A DNA stretch of 64,000 nucleotides from Acinetobacter parvus DSM 16617 = CIP 108168 (GTDB lineage: Bacteria > Pseudomonadota > Gammaproteobacteria > Pseudomonadales > Moraxellaceae). Positions within the stretch are counted from its first letter, which is position 1; every line of letters starts with the position of its first letter. The DNA is taken from contig NZ_KB849212.1 in NCBI RefSeq assembly GCF_000368025.1, positions 709,979 through 773,978 on the forward strand, in the 5' to 3' direction. Position numbers and translations under genes: made by a program. Below, in pieces: positions 9,126 through 18,175 of this stretch. The notes beneath the pieces were generated by a model. That model worked only from the letters and a program-made list of their open reading frames with translations, did not search any database and was not told where the DNA came from.

Positions 9126-9240
9126 AATGCATTCCTTGAAAAAATCCTTGAACTCATTGCACTTCTTTATGGAGCTTACAATGAAATATTCAATCTATTT
9201 TGCCTTTCTCAAGCTTGAAAATCAAAACAAAAGATGCCGA

Positions 9241-9275
9241 AAGAAAAAAGCAAATCACCCATTCAGATGATTTGC
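9241..9275 (-). terminator. Terminator after the hemerythrin gene
   Basis: On the minus strand the stem GCAAATCA / TGATTTGC is followed by TTTTTTCTTT, 35 bp after the hemerythrin stop. Confidence 0.75.
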
Positions 9276-9309
9276 CGCGCATCATTTATTATTTTACTCG
9301 TTCGATCCC

Positions 9310-9603
9310 TTATTTATCATGCCCCCACTCAAAACGCTCTCGATAGGACTCTATTTTCTTGATAAATAAGTCATGTACGCGCTTGTGTGGTATACGGTAT
9401 TTATAGTTTGCCTCTTCCTGCAAGCTTTCCTCGAAGATAAAATGTGACTGGGTATAATCAATAATATTATCCAGAATCCCTTTCATCTTTACCCGATCAC
9501 TGGCATATTTTAAATCAGCAATTTCATTAATATAATCCAGAATACGACGATGTTGATCATCAATGACGTCTATTCCAGTATCATATTCGACAGACCACTT
9601 CAT
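9310..9603 (-). CDS. Bacteriohemerythrin, C-terminally short
   Basis: 97 residues from ATG 9603, preceded by AGGTGGGG. Hemerythrin four-helix-bundle protein; homologues bind O2 at a di-iron site. Seen ligands, at the positions known for Methylococcus McHr: H18 (DDQH), H54 and E58 (HFIFEE), H73 and H77 (HKRVH). The protein stops right after helix 3 (FEWGHDK), so the last helix with the sixth His and bridging Asp is absent. Family proteins are usually 130-150 residues. No frame downstream restores it and a terminator follows, so this is either a natural short form or a truncation. Confidence 0.85.
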   Translation of the reverse strand: MKWSVEYDTGIDVIDDQHRRILDYINEIADLKYASDRVKMKGILDNIIDYTQSHFIFEESLQEEANYKYRIPHKRVHDLFIKKIESYRERFEWGHDK

Positions 9604-9895
9604 CCCCACACCCCACCTGAAAACCAACGTTATTTAGTGAATAAAAACATCATATCGACAAATTTTTTAAATAAAAACACAGCGTTTTTGTCAGATTTTA
9701 AAAATTTTCACTTAAAAACAACTAACCTATTGTTTTCTATTTAATTTAATATTATTACCGATCAAAACACTCAAGTATTTTTTAACCAATGATAAAATTA
9801 ACCGCATTATTTTATTGAAATAAAATAATTTTTATTATTTTAAATTATACTTTGGTATTAAAACCTATTATTCAGATTTTAAAGATAAGGCTCTA
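9604..9895. other. AT-rich spacer without a recognisable gene
   Basis: About 290 bp, very AT-rich, with long A/T runs and no credible frame or start. Presumably holds the hemerythrin promoter. Nothing else seen. Confidence 0.6.
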
Positions 9896-10033
9896 TCACT
9901 TTAAATCAGGAATATATGTTTCACACCCATAACCTGCTTTAAAACCAGCAAGTGTTTTTAAATCTATAAAATGAATACCCTCTACAATATCTGAATGAGA
10001 TAATAGCCACTCTGTTGTTCTCTTCTCTAATAT
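9896..10033 (-). pseudogene. Orphan C-terminal coding fragment
   Basis: Reading the minus strand in the frame ending at TGA 9898-9896 gives a protein-like tail: EKRTTEWLLSHSD, then IVEGIHFIDLKTLAGFKAGYG and finally CETYIPDLK. Its composition and secondary-structure pattern look coding, unlike the AT-rich DNA beside it. There is no start: the frame runs back under the end of the amidotransferase gene (whose stop is at 10027) and meets a stop about 30 bases further. I do not recognise the family. Best read as the tail of a gene lost by deletion. Confidence 0.35.
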
Positions 10034-10875
10034 TGGTCTGCCCTTGTTATGCGCTTTAATGCTGGATTTTCAGCTTCCCGCATAAGACGCTCGACCCGCG
10101 TTAAAGCATGTTTAGTCGGTTGACCATGTTCAAACAAGATCATTTCTCCAGGCTGATACGCTTTCCACGCTTCATTATGCGTTAAAGGTTCAGTGGTAAT
10201 CACAGCCACACGATCTTCTGGGGTGGTCACCTCACTAAAGTCAACCTCGACATCCAGATCAATCAGGTGGGCATGCTGAAATGGGTATTCACGTACCAGC
10301 CAGTGCAGCTTGGTGGTTGCATAGCTAAACAGTGCCTTGCCATTGGACAGGCAGAAATTGAACGTGCCGAATTCAGCAATCTGTGGCGCAATACGCTCTA
10401 ACAGGGAAAAGACTTTTTCGATACAAGGCTCGGTATAGCCAAATGTTTGAACCATTTGATCCAGCAAGTAACAGAATGCACGTTCACTATCGGTATTGCC
10501 CACAGGTTCAAAACGACCACTGAGTTGGGGATTAAAATCATGTAAATCGCCATTATGCGCAAAAATCCAATGCCGCCCCCATAACTCACGCAAAAATGGA
10601 TGGGAATTTTCCAGCGTAATTTTGCCTTGTGTTGCTTTTCGGATATGTGCAATCACATTACGGGATTTAATCGGATAATTGCGAATTAAATCGGCAATTG
10701 GCGATTCAACCGCAGACTGATTATCGACAAATAGGCGGCAGGCTTTATCTTCAAAAAAAGCAATACCAAAACCATCACAGTGATCAGACGTGACACCAGC
10801 TCGTTGGGAAAAACCACGAAAAGAAAAGGTAATGTCTGTAGGGGTGGCGCAATTCATTCCTAATAGCTGGCACAT
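10027..10875 (-). CDS. yafJ: Class II glutamine amidotransferase, YafJ type
   Basis: 282 residues starting MCQLLGMNC, so removal of Met exposes the catalytic Cys2 of N-terminal-nucleophile amidotransferases. Further motifs: HCDGFGIAFFED, IAHIRKAT, SHPFLRELWGRHWIFAHNGDL and the NTDSERAFCYLLD stretch, all typical of the YafJ subgroup. The family consists of a free glutaminase domain without a fused synthetase, so the ammonia acceptor is unknown. AGAAG precedes the ATG. The gene stands alone. Confidence 0.85.
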   Translation of the reverse strand: MCQLLGMNCATPTDITFSFRGFSQRAGVTSDHCDGFGIAFFEDKACRLFVDNQSAVESPIADLIRNYPIKSRNVIAHIRKATQGKITLENSHPFLRELWGRHWIFAHNGDLHDFNPQLSGRFEPVGNTDSERAFCYLLDQMVQTFGYTEPCIEKVFSLLERIAPQIAEFGTFNFCLSNGKALFSYATTKLHWLVREYPFQHAHLIDLDVEVDFSEVTTPEDRVAVITTEPLTHNEAWKAYQPGEMILFEHGQPTKHALTRVERLMREAENPALKRITRADQY

Positions 10876-10973
10876 ATCTTCTAACTTGCTAACATCTATG
10901 CCTATTGTGCATGAGGTTCAGATGCCTTGTAAATCTGAATATGTGCGCACTATTGGATGAAGTGTGATAATTC

Positions 10974-11750
10974 CTACCGTTGCGCCATTTTATTCATCAC
11001 AAATGAGGTGGCGATCTTGTTCACTTCCAGAAATACAAAATAATCCAAACATTTAAAATCCTCATCATAAAAGGCTTGTTTGGAGAGTCTGGACTGCATG
11101 CCCAAATAGGTTTGAAATAGCTTAGGCATCTTTTCATCCTGCGGAAAGCTGTAGTCAGGACGTTCTGGTTCAAAGGCACGCTTGGAACGGATGTCAATGC
11201 TTTGATGATCCGCCAACTGCTGAAGCTGGCGGTGAGTATAATAGGCACGCGCCAGATTATCCTCCAGATGAATACTGACACAACCCATGAGATATTTGGC
11301 ACGCATCGACCAGAGCACTTTAGGGGCAAGATTCAGCCACAACATGGATAATGCCTTGCCAGATCGAAACTGTGGATGTACACAGGTACGTCCAATTTCC
11401 AAAACGTTTGGTAAATGGGACAAATGAGGGATGATTTCAAATTCCTGAGCGCTGTAGCTCTGCCCAATTTCATGCCCCCGAAACAACTTGAGGCGAGTAT
11501 AGGCAACAATTTCACCTGTCCATTTTTCACGTAATACCGCATGTTCGCAGCCAAAATCATAAAGGTCCTGATCCAGGCCATCCTCAAAGGACAGTCCAAA
11601 CTGGTGGCTAAACTGTGCTGCCCTAAAGCGTTGTACTTGTTGTAATTCTTTTAGATTATCCACCCAGTCAAAACGAAACTGGTTTTGTGATGGTTTCTGG
11701 CGTAAAGGTGAAGTCAGTGTATGACGATACTGATTTAATTTTTCTAGCAT
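10974..11750 (-). CDS. GNAT-fold N-acyltransferase, OlsB-like
   Basis: 258 residues. Resembles the OlsB/hemolysin-like acyl-ACP N-acyltransferases that make lyso-ornithine lipid or related acyl-amino-acids: FRAAQF at the N-terminus, LPNVLEIGRTCVHPQFRSG as the acyl donor loop, then LWLNLAPKVLWSMRAKYLMGCVSI. A strong AAGGAGC site precedes ATG 11750. No OlsA partner is adjacent, though a PlsC-type acyltransferase lies at 18176. The exact acceptor cannot be told from sequence. Confidence 0.65.
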   Translation of the reverse strand: MLEKLNQYRHTLTSPLRQKPSQNQFRFDWVDNLKELQQVQRFRAAQFSHQFGLSFEDGLDQDLYDFGCEHAVLREKWTGEIVAYTRLKLFRGHEIGQSYSAQEFEIIPHLSHLPNVLEIGRTCVHPQFRSGKALSMLWLNLAPKVLWSMRAKYLMGCVSIHLEDNLARAYYTHRQLQQLADHQSIDIRSKRAFEPERPDYSFPQDEKMPKLFQTYLGMQSRLSKQAFYDEDFKCLDYFVFLEVNKIATSFVMNKMAQR

Positions 11751-11832
11751 AATGAAAGCTCCTTATGACTAGAGTTACCTTAAATCGCTTCAATGACACT
11801 TCAATGAATAAAACATGAACAGATGATGACGA

Positions 11833-11861
11833 AAAAAGAGACCTGTATGAGGTCTCTTTTT
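11833..11861. terminator. Terminator after argB
   Basis: A 12-bp perfect stem AAAAAGAGACCT / AGGTCTCTTTTT with a 5-base loop, flanked by A/T runs, 13 bp beyond the argB stop. Works on the minus strand for argB and possibly both ways. Confidence 0.85.
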
Positions 11862-11873
11862 ATTTGCAAAATC

Positions 11874-12773
11874 CTAGTGTTTTGCTCGATTGGTAATTAA
11901 AGTACCCACCCCATGATCGGTAAAGATTTCCAATAAGGTGGCATGTGGTACACGACCATCAACGATGTGTGCGCTGACTACACCACCTTTCACCGCATCC
12001 AGTGCACAACCCACTTTAGGAATCATACCACCATAGATCACACCAGTCTCAATCAGGCGATCAACTTCCTGCGTGCTCAGTCCAGTCAACAGGTTTTTAT
12101 TCTCATCCAATACCCCTGTGATATTGGTCAATAAAATCAATTTTTCAGCACCCAAGGCTTCAGCCACTTTCCCCGCAACCAAGTCTGCATTGATGTTATA
12201 GGTATTGCCCTCTTCATCCACACCCAAAGGCGCAATCACTGGAATAAAGTCACCTTGGGTAAACATTTCCAGTACATCTGTTTTAACACCTGTGACTTCA
12301 CCCACCATCCCCAAATCAATTTGAGTGACTGAACCGTCGGCTTCCTGTTTTTCCATCAATAATTTACGGGCACGCAGCAAGTTACCATCTTTACCTGTTA
12401 AACCAATGGCACGGCCACCATGCTGGTTGATCAGGTTGACAATGGACTTATTGACGCTACCACCCAAAACCATTTCAACCACTTCCATAGTGGCAGCATC
12501 AGTCACACGCATCCCATCAATACGGTCAGATTCCTGCCCAAGACGCTTCAACAATGAATCGACCTGTGGACCACCACCATGTACTACAATTGGATTTAAA
12601 CCCACTGTTTTCAACAACACGATGTCACGAGCAAATGAGCTTTCCAGCTCTGGATCAGTCATGGCATTACCACCGTATTTGACCACCAGCGTTTTTCCTG
12701 CAAAACGCTGAATATACGGCAAAGCTTCAATCAAAATTTTTGCTTTATCAATGCCGATATGCTCGTGTGGCAT
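11874..12773 (-). CDS. argB: Acetylglutamate kinase
   Basis: Phosphorylates N-acetylglutamate, second step of arginine synthesis, in the cytosol. 299 residues, full length. Amino-acid kinase motifs: VVKYGGNAM, VVHGGGPQV, GMRVTD, GLTGKDG, and YNINADLVAG for substrate and ATP binding. Starts 14 bp after the algC stop with AAGGAGAG as ribosome site, so it is co-transcribed with algC. The dut-algC-argB order matches Pseudomonas. Confidence 0.97.
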   Translation of the reverse strand: MPHEHIGIDKAKILIEALPYIQRFAGKTLVVKYGGNAMTDPELESSFARDIVLLKTVGLNPIVVHGGGPQVDSLLKRLGQESDRIDGMRVTDAATMEVVEMVLGGSVNKSIVNLINQHGGRAIGLTGKDGNLLRARKLLMEKQEADGSVTQIDLGMVGEVTGVKTDVLEMFTQGDFIPVIAPLGVDEEGNTYNINADLVAGKVAEALGAEKLILLTNITGVLDENKNLLTGLSTQEVDRLIETGVIYGGMIPKVGCALDAVKGGVVSAHIVDGRVPHATLLEIFTDHGVGTLITNRAKH

Positions 12774-12787
12774 GCGCCCTCTCCTTA

Positions 12788-14206
12788 TTAAGCCTGTGCA
12801 AGTTCTTGTGCAATTTGTGGATATTGATGTTGCAGCATAGAAACAAATTTTTGGCGAATCTCAGTTAACCGATCTGGATGATCTGCATCAAAGCGGACAG
12901 TGAAATATTCACCTGTGTTGGATGCTCGAATAATGCCAAAACCATCATCAAAATCAAGCCTTACCCCATCAATTTTACTTAAACGCGCGCCTAAATGATG
13001 GCTTAGCAGCTCAATGTCATCCAAAACCTGTTTAGAATTGACCTCATGCGTACTGATATAAGTATCTTCGGTACAATATCGTTCAGGATAAATACTCAGT
13101 AATTCAGACAGACTTTGAGCATTGGACTGAGTGAGGTATTCCATCACTCGTAATGCGGCATACAAGCCATCATCGTAGCCAAAGCCACGTCCATCATTAA
13201 ATACATAGTGGCCTGCATATTCACCACCAAATACGGCTGTACCTTGTGATTTGGACATATAGGCACGCAGGAAACTGCTGCCCGTACGGATCATTTTGGC
13301 CTGACCATCAAGTTGCTCCACCGTATCAGCAACCATCCGAGAGCATTTCACATCAAATACGATTTCTTTATGCGGATGTTGTTGTAAGCATATTTGCGCA
13401 AATAAAGAGATGAGGCGGTCAGGACTAATAATATGTGCCTGTTCATCCAGCAATACGACCCGATCACCATCCCCATCAAGGGCAATACCCAAATCCGCTT
13501 TTTCAGCAATAATCGTGGCCTGTAATTGCTGCAAATGGGCAGCATGGGATGGATCGGGTGCATGGTCTGGGAAATGGCCATTCGCCTCACAACGCAATGC
13601 AATGACTTCACAGCCCAAATTCTGCAAGACCTGTTTGGCACAGTGTCCTGCTGAACCATGTAAGCCATCCAGAACAATTTTTAAGGGGCGCAGCAACTGA
13701 ATATCATTCAGTAGTGATTGCTGATATTGCATACAATGTTGCGGATTAAACTGGTGAAAAACAGTCTCTACATGAAGATCACCATTCGTGGATAAAGAGA
13801 CTTGGGCCAAATGCCCCACCTGTTGAATGGTTTCTGGACTTGGTGGTTCACCCTTTAGAATCCACTTGATGCCATTATCCGATTTGGGATTATGGCTGGC
13901 AGTCACCATAATGCCATTCCCAACAAAATCACGGGCAATGTAGTACATCATTGGCGATGAACAGCAACCGATATTAGTCACGTTCAAGCCTTGTTGTTCC
14001 AATACTTTTTGAATGATGTTGGCATAGCTTGGACTGGTTAAACGTGCGTCATAGCCAATCACAATTTGAGTCTGCTCAGCATATTTATATTGTTGGGCTA
14101 AAGCATATGCAATGGAACATATAATATCTGGGGTAAGATTTGAAAGTTTTCCGCGAATATCATAAGCACGAAAAATATTCAGAGGAAACGTTTGTTGTAT
14201 ATTCAC
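12788..14206 (-). CDS. algC: Phosphomannomutase/phosphoglucomutase AlgC
   Basis: Interconverts mannose-1-P/mannose-6-P and glucose-1-P/glucose-6-P, feeding LPS core, capsule and exopolysaccharide. 472 residues from a GTG at 14206 preceded by AGAGGG. Seen: FRAYDIRG at the N-terminus, catalytic phosphoserine loop TASHNP, metal-binding DGDGDR, GGEYAGHY sugar-binding loop, and C-terminal RASNTGEY phosphate-binding loop. In an operon with argB. Confidence 0.95.
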   Translation of the reverse strand: MNIQQTFPLNIFRAYDIRGKLSNLTPDIICSIAYALAQQYKYAEQTQIVIGYDARLTSPSYANIIQKVLEQQGLNVTNIGCCSSPMMYYIARDFVGNGIMVTASHNPKSDNGIKWILKGEPPSPETIQQVGHLAQVSLSTNGDLHVETVFHQFNPQHCMQYQQSLLNDIQLLRPLKIVLDGLHGSAGHCAKQVLQNLGCEVIALRCEANGHFPDHAPDPSHAAHLQQLQATIIAEKADLGIALDGDGDRVVLLDEQAHIISPDRLISLFAQICLQQHPHKEIVFDVKCSRMVADTVEQLDGQAKMIRTGSSFLRAYMSKSQGTAVFGGEYAGHYVFNDGRGFGYDDGLYAALRVMEYLTQSNAQSLSELLSIYPERYCTEDTYISTHEVNSKQVLDDIELLSHHLGARLSKIDGVRLDFDDGFGIIRASNTGEYFTVRFDADHPDRLTEIRQKFVSMLQHQYPQIAQELAQA

Positions 14207-14342
14207 AGCAAGCCCTCTATTCTCAACATTTAAGAATAATTAAAAAATATAGACTATTAAGTAAATGAGTAGTCCTTATTCAGAAAAATTAAAATAATTA
14301 ATCAGCTGCTTTTTAATCTAATTTTAAGGAACAAGCAATATG

Positions 14343-14377
14343 AAAAATGCAACGTTTTTAAGCAAAACATTGCATTT
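14343..14377 (-). terminator. Terminator after dut
   Basis: Long imperfect hairpin: AAATGCAA and an inner GTTTT pair with AAAAC and TTGCATTT, ending TTTTT on the minus strand, about 25 bp beyond the dut stop. The rest of the 14207-14399 spacer is AT-rich and shows nothing else. Confidence 0.7.
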
Positions 14378-14399
14378 AAAGTGATAATTAACGAAAAAC

Positions 14400-14852
14400 T
14401 TACTGTTTCCCAGTATGTCCAAAACCACCTGCACCACGCCCAGTTGCAACAAATTCTTCCACTTGTTCAAATTCTGCCTGTACCACAGGCACTAAAACAT
14501 ATTGTGCCAAACGTTCACCTGGTTCCAGACGGAAAGTGTTTTGTCCACGGTTCCACACAGAAACCATCAATTCACCTTGATAATCCGAGTCAATTAAACC
14601 CACTAAATTACCCAATACGATGCCATGCTTATGTCCCAAACCCGAACGTGGTAAGATCAAGCCCGCAAAGTTTGGATCTTCAATATAAATGGCCAGACCA
14701 GTTTTGACCAGGACGGTTTCACCCGCTGCAATCTCAATCGCTTCATCTAAACAGGCACGTAAATCCAGACCTGCTGAACCTGTAGTTGCATAGGCAGGCA
14801 TTGCCCACTCCTGACCTAAACGGGCATCTAATACTTTAACCTGAACTTTCAT
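14400..14852 (-). CDS. dut: dUTP diphosphatase
   Basis: Hydrolyses dUTP to dUMP, keeping uracil out of DNA and supplying thymidylate synthesis. 150 residues, homotrimeric dUTPase family: motif 1 GSAGLDLRA, motif 2 PRSGLG, motif 3 GLIDSDYQGEL (catalytic Asp), motif 4 RLAQYVLVP, and the glycine-rich C-terminal arm GRGAGGFGHTG. TAGGAA precedes the ATG. Upstream of algC-argB but separated from them by its own terminator. Confidence 0.97.
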   Translation of the reverse strand: MKVQVKVLDARLGQEWAMPAYATTGSAGLDLRACLDEAIEIAAGETVLVKTGLAIYIEDPNFAGLILPRSGLGHKHGIVLGNLVGLIDSDYQGELMVSVWNRGQNTFRLEPGERLAQYVLVPVVQAEFEQVEEFVATGRGAGGFGHTGKQ

Positions 14853-14875
14853 GACAAATTCCTACTGATGATTTA

Positions 14876-16915
14876 TTAACGTTTCAATAAAGCTCTTAAA
14901 TTGGCGAGATGCTGTTGAGCCTGTTCTTTCGGATCAACATTAGATACAAGTTTCTTTTTGCGTCCCAACCATTCCAACTCATCCTGTGGCAATTCATCCA
15001 GAAAACGGCTTGGGGTCATCTGGCGCATCTGCCCACCATTCTTGCGTTGCTCAGCCAAAGTCAGGGTGAGACCCTGACGCGCACGGGTAATTCCTACATA
15101 CATTAAACGGCGTTCTTCCTCAATCGTTTCAGCCGCAATCGAGTTTTTATGTGGTAATATTTCTTCTTCTAGGCCAATCATGTACACATACGGAAATTCC
15201 AGCCCTTTCGCTGCATGTAATGTCAACAAATTCACCTTATCCGTGTCTTCTTCTTCCTGTTGCTGCTCCAACATATCCAGCAGCACCAGCTTGCGAATCA
15301 CGCTTTCAATATTTTTCTCATCAACATCATCAGTGCGATTAATTAGATTTTGAATACTGGTATATAGACTTTCTATATTGTCGAGTTTAGTTTTTTCCTG
15401 TGCAGGAGTCGCAGCCTGTTCACGGACATAGTCGATATAACCCGCTTCCATAATCATCTGACGAACCTTAGGCACAGGTTCATCATCATCCAACAGTTCA
15501 CAGGTAAAGGTGGCAATAAAATCTGCAAACTCATGCAACTGTGTGGCCGCTTTCTTTGGCAACACCATTGACAGCCGTTGATCCGAAGAAGCAGTTAACA
15601 GCGATAAGGTATTTTCCTGTGCAAATAAGCCAAGCTTTTCCAGTGTCACAGGTCCAATGGCACGTTTCGGCGTATTAATAATACGCAAGAATGCGCTGTC
15701 ATCTTCTGGATTGATAATTAAGCGTAAATAGCTCATCACATCCTTAATCTCGGCACGAGCAAAGAATGATTGACCACCTGATAGTTTATAAGGAATCTGC
15801 ATTTGGCGCAGTTGCGTTTCTAAAACCCGTGCCTGAAAGTTGCCACGATATAAAATTGCGTAGTCTTTCCAGCTTTTGCCATTCATTAGTTTATGCGTAA
15901 TCAGGTCTTTCACCACCCGTTCAGCTTCATCATCGTCATTTAAACAGGTGATAATCCGAATGGTTTCACCATGTCCCTTGTCACTCCACAATTTCTTGTC
16001 AAAGATATGGGGATTATTGCCAATCACGGCATTGGCTGCTTTGAGGATACGGCTGGTGGAGCGATAGTTTTGCTCCAGCTTGATCACGTTTAAATTATGA
16101 AAATCTTCTTTCAGCAATGCCATGTTTTCAGGCTTTGCTCCACGCCATGCGTAAATGGACTGGTCATCATCACCAACGGCGGTGAACTGCCCCATCACTC
16201 CAACCAGAAGCTTAACCAGGGTATATTGTGCGGTGTTGGTATCCTGATACTCATCCACCAATAAATAACGGACACGGTTTTGCCATTTTTCTCGCACCTC
16301 AGCATTTTCCTGAAGCAAGCGGGTTGGCAGCACAATCAAGTCATCGAAATCAACCGCATTATAGGCACGTAGGTTACGTTCATAGAGTTGATACAAATGG
16401 GCAAGTTGAACATCCTCAACTGTTTCACAGATAGAATGCGCCTGTTCAGGGATGATGAGATCATTCTTCCAGTCTGAAATCTTCTTCATCGCCTTGGCAA
16501 TGAGTTCCTTACTCTCCGCACCAGACAGGTTGTCACGCTGCATCAAGTCCATCAGGATACGTTTGCAGTCATCAGCATCTAAAATGGAAAAATTATTTTT
16601 AAGCGGTAAATGTTTAAGTTCCAAACGTAATAAATTCAAACCAAAGGTATGAAACGTTGAGACAGAAAGCCCTTTGGCCTCTTCACGGGAAAGTAGTTTC
16701 CCCACACGCTCTTTCATCTCACGTGCGGCCTTATTGGTAAAGGTCATCGCGGTAATACAGTAGGCAGGTATCCCACATTGCTTCACCAAATAGGCAATTT
16801 TTTGGGTAATCACAGATGTTTTACCAGAACCTGCTCCTGCAAGCACCAACAAAGGCCCTTGAACATATTTCATGGCTTCATATTGCTTGTCATTGAGTTG
16901 ACTACCAGTCGACAT
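14876..16915 (-). CDS. rep: ATP-dependent DNA helicase Rep (UvrD family)
   Basis: SF1A 3'-5' helicase that clears proteins ahead of the replication fork. 679 residues, the length of E. coli Rep. Walker A GAGSGKT near residue 33; TFTNKAAREMKERV; VDEYQDTN (Walker B), DDDQSIYAWRGA, EQNYRS, LLTLHAAKGLEF and VGITRARQGLTL. The N-terminal block LLVLAGAGSGKT...TFTNKAAREMKERVG is closer to Rep than to UvrD. Ends 23 bp before dut, so the two are probably co-transcribed. Confidence 0.9.
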   Translation of the reverse strand: MSTGSQLNDKQYEAMKYVQGPLLVLAGAGSGKTSVITQKIAYLVKQCGIPAYCITAMTFTNKAAREMKERVGKLLSREEAKGLSVSTFHTFGLNLLRLELKHLPLKNNFSILDADDCKRILMDLMQRDNLSGAESKELIAKAMKKISDWKNDLIIPEQAHSICETVEDVQLAHLYQLYERNLRAYNAVDFDDLIVLPTRLLQENAEVREKWQNRVRYLLVDEYQDTNTAQYTLVKLLVGVMGQFTAVGDDDQSIYAWRGAKPENMALLKEDFHNLNVIKLEQNYRSTSRILKAANAVIGNNPHIFDKKLWSDKGHGETIRIITCLNDDDEAERVVKDLITHKLMNGKSWKDYAILYRGNFQARVLETQLRQMQIPYKLSGGQSFFARAEIKDVMSYLRLIINPEDDSAFLRIINTPKRAIGPVTLEKLGLFAQENTLSLLTASSDQRLSMVLPKKAATQLHEFADFIATFTCELLDDDEPVPKVRQMIMEAGYIDYVREQAATPAQEKTKLDNIESLYTSIQNLINRTDDVDEKNIESVIRKLVLLDMLEQQQEEEDTDKVNLLTLHAAKGLEFPYVYMIGLEEEILPHKNSIAAETIEEERRLMYVGITRARQGLTLTLAEQRKNGGQMRQMTPSRFLDELPQDELEWLGRKKKLVSNVDPKEQAQQHLANLRALLKR

Positions 16916-17092
16916 CTGTACATACCCCTCATTTTTGAGCCCGATTTTGCGAGACTAAGTATAGACATCTCCGTTTTAGAATCCTAATCCTAAATCTCAG
17001 GATATGTATAAATTATGATGCCTCGCTCAACCCATACGTCGCCACTCGTCGCACTAATTATATTAAAAGTTCCAACACCCTAATTTTAGGCA

Positions 17093-17117
17093 ATAAAAAA
17101 CCAGCCGAAGCTGGTTT
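17093..17117 (-). terminator. Terminator after the OmpA-like lipoprotein gene
   Basis: Stem AAACCAGC / GCTGGTTT with a 4-base loop, followed on the minus strand by TTTTTT. Confidence 0.85.
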
Positions 17118-17138
17118 CCCACAAATCAGTAAAGAAGA

Positions 17139-17792
17139 TTACTGTTTTGCATAAATGCTGATTTCAACACGACGGTTTTGTTCACGGCCAGAAGCAGTGC
17201 TGTTGTCCGCAATTGGGTTTGATGAACCATAACCTTGCGCATCGATACGGCTCGCTGATACACCCTGACTTGCCAAATAGCTTTTTACTGACTGAGCACG
17301 CGCTTGAGACAATGGAATGTTGATTGAGTCATTACCTGTATTGTCTGTATAACCAGTTACAAGAATCGCACTCTGGTTATCTTCAGCCAAAGTTTGCGCC
17401 ACTTTGTTCAAGGTACCATAGAAGTTTGGCTTAATGTTTGACTTGTTGGTGTCAAATGTAATGCTACCAGGCATAATCAATTGAACTGAACCATCTGCAT
17501 TACGGCCCACTTCTACGCCAGTACCCTGCATTTGTTGACGCAGTTTTTTCTCTTTATTGTCAAGATACAAACCACCAGCGCCACCAAGCACCGCACCAAT
17601 CGCCGCCGCACGGTTGTTTTGTGAAGCCTTGTTTGCATTACCTTTAGATATGCCATAACCTGCCGCAGCACCAATTATTGTACCTAGGGCAGCTTTATCA
17701 TACTCTACGCCACCAATGTTATTACCTGTAGTTTGGCAACCAGAAAGTACCAATCCAGCCCCAACCAGTGTTGAAATTACTAATGCACGCAT
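17139..17792 (-). CDS. OmpA-family lipoprotein (YiaD-like)
   Basis: 217 residues from ATG 17792, with AGGAGC upstream. Signal peptide with lipobox VLSGC, a glycine-zipper region (GTIIGAAAGYGISKG and AAIGAVLGGAGG, residues about 40-85), then a C-terminal OmpA peptidoglycan-binding domain: ITFDTNKSNIKP, TGYTDNTG, LSQARAQSV, GYGSSNPIADN and GREQNRRVEI. Predicted to anchor in the outer membrane and bind diaminopimelate in peptidoglycan. Monocistronic. Confidence 0.9.
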   Translation of the reverse strand: MRALVISTLVGAGLVLSGCQTTGNNIGGVEYDKAALGTIIGAAAGYGISKGNANKASQNNRAAAIGAVLGGAGGLYLDNKEKKLRQQMQGTGVEVGRNADGSVQLIMPGSITFDTNKSNIKPNFYGTLNKVAQTLAEDNQSAILVTGYTDNTGNDSINIPLSQARAQSVKSYLASQGVSASRIDAQGYGSSNPIADNSTASGREQNRRVEISIYAKQ

Positions 17793-18175
17793 TGCGTAGC
17801 TCCTGTCTATGTATTTTTGTCTGATCAAATAATGAATGAGAAAATTCAGCTAGACCATTGATATTTTGTTAATAATAAACAATTTATTTATCTTTTTGTA
17901 ATATTTTGATGCATTTTACTTCATAAAATCCTCATATTCTCTCCATTGTTTTCAATTTATCGGATTTCTAAAAATATGAGATATATGTTTCAATAAAAGT
18001 TTTTTAAGAACTTTATAAATGCTCGGTGCTTCACATATGATAAAGTGGATTAAAATTGCAGAAAATAGGTAAGTCCATAAAAAATGTCAACATCTTCAAA
18101 TATACAATTGTATTTCAATTTCCGTTGTTTATAGTTGGAACATCTTTTTAAATCTCTGCACTCAAGGTTAGATTT
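17793..18175. other. Divergent promoter region, no gene seen
   Basis: About 380 bp, AT-rich, between the OmpA-like lipoprotein gene and the acyltransferase gene, which point away from each other. No coding frame or structured RNA recognised. Confidence 0.5.
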
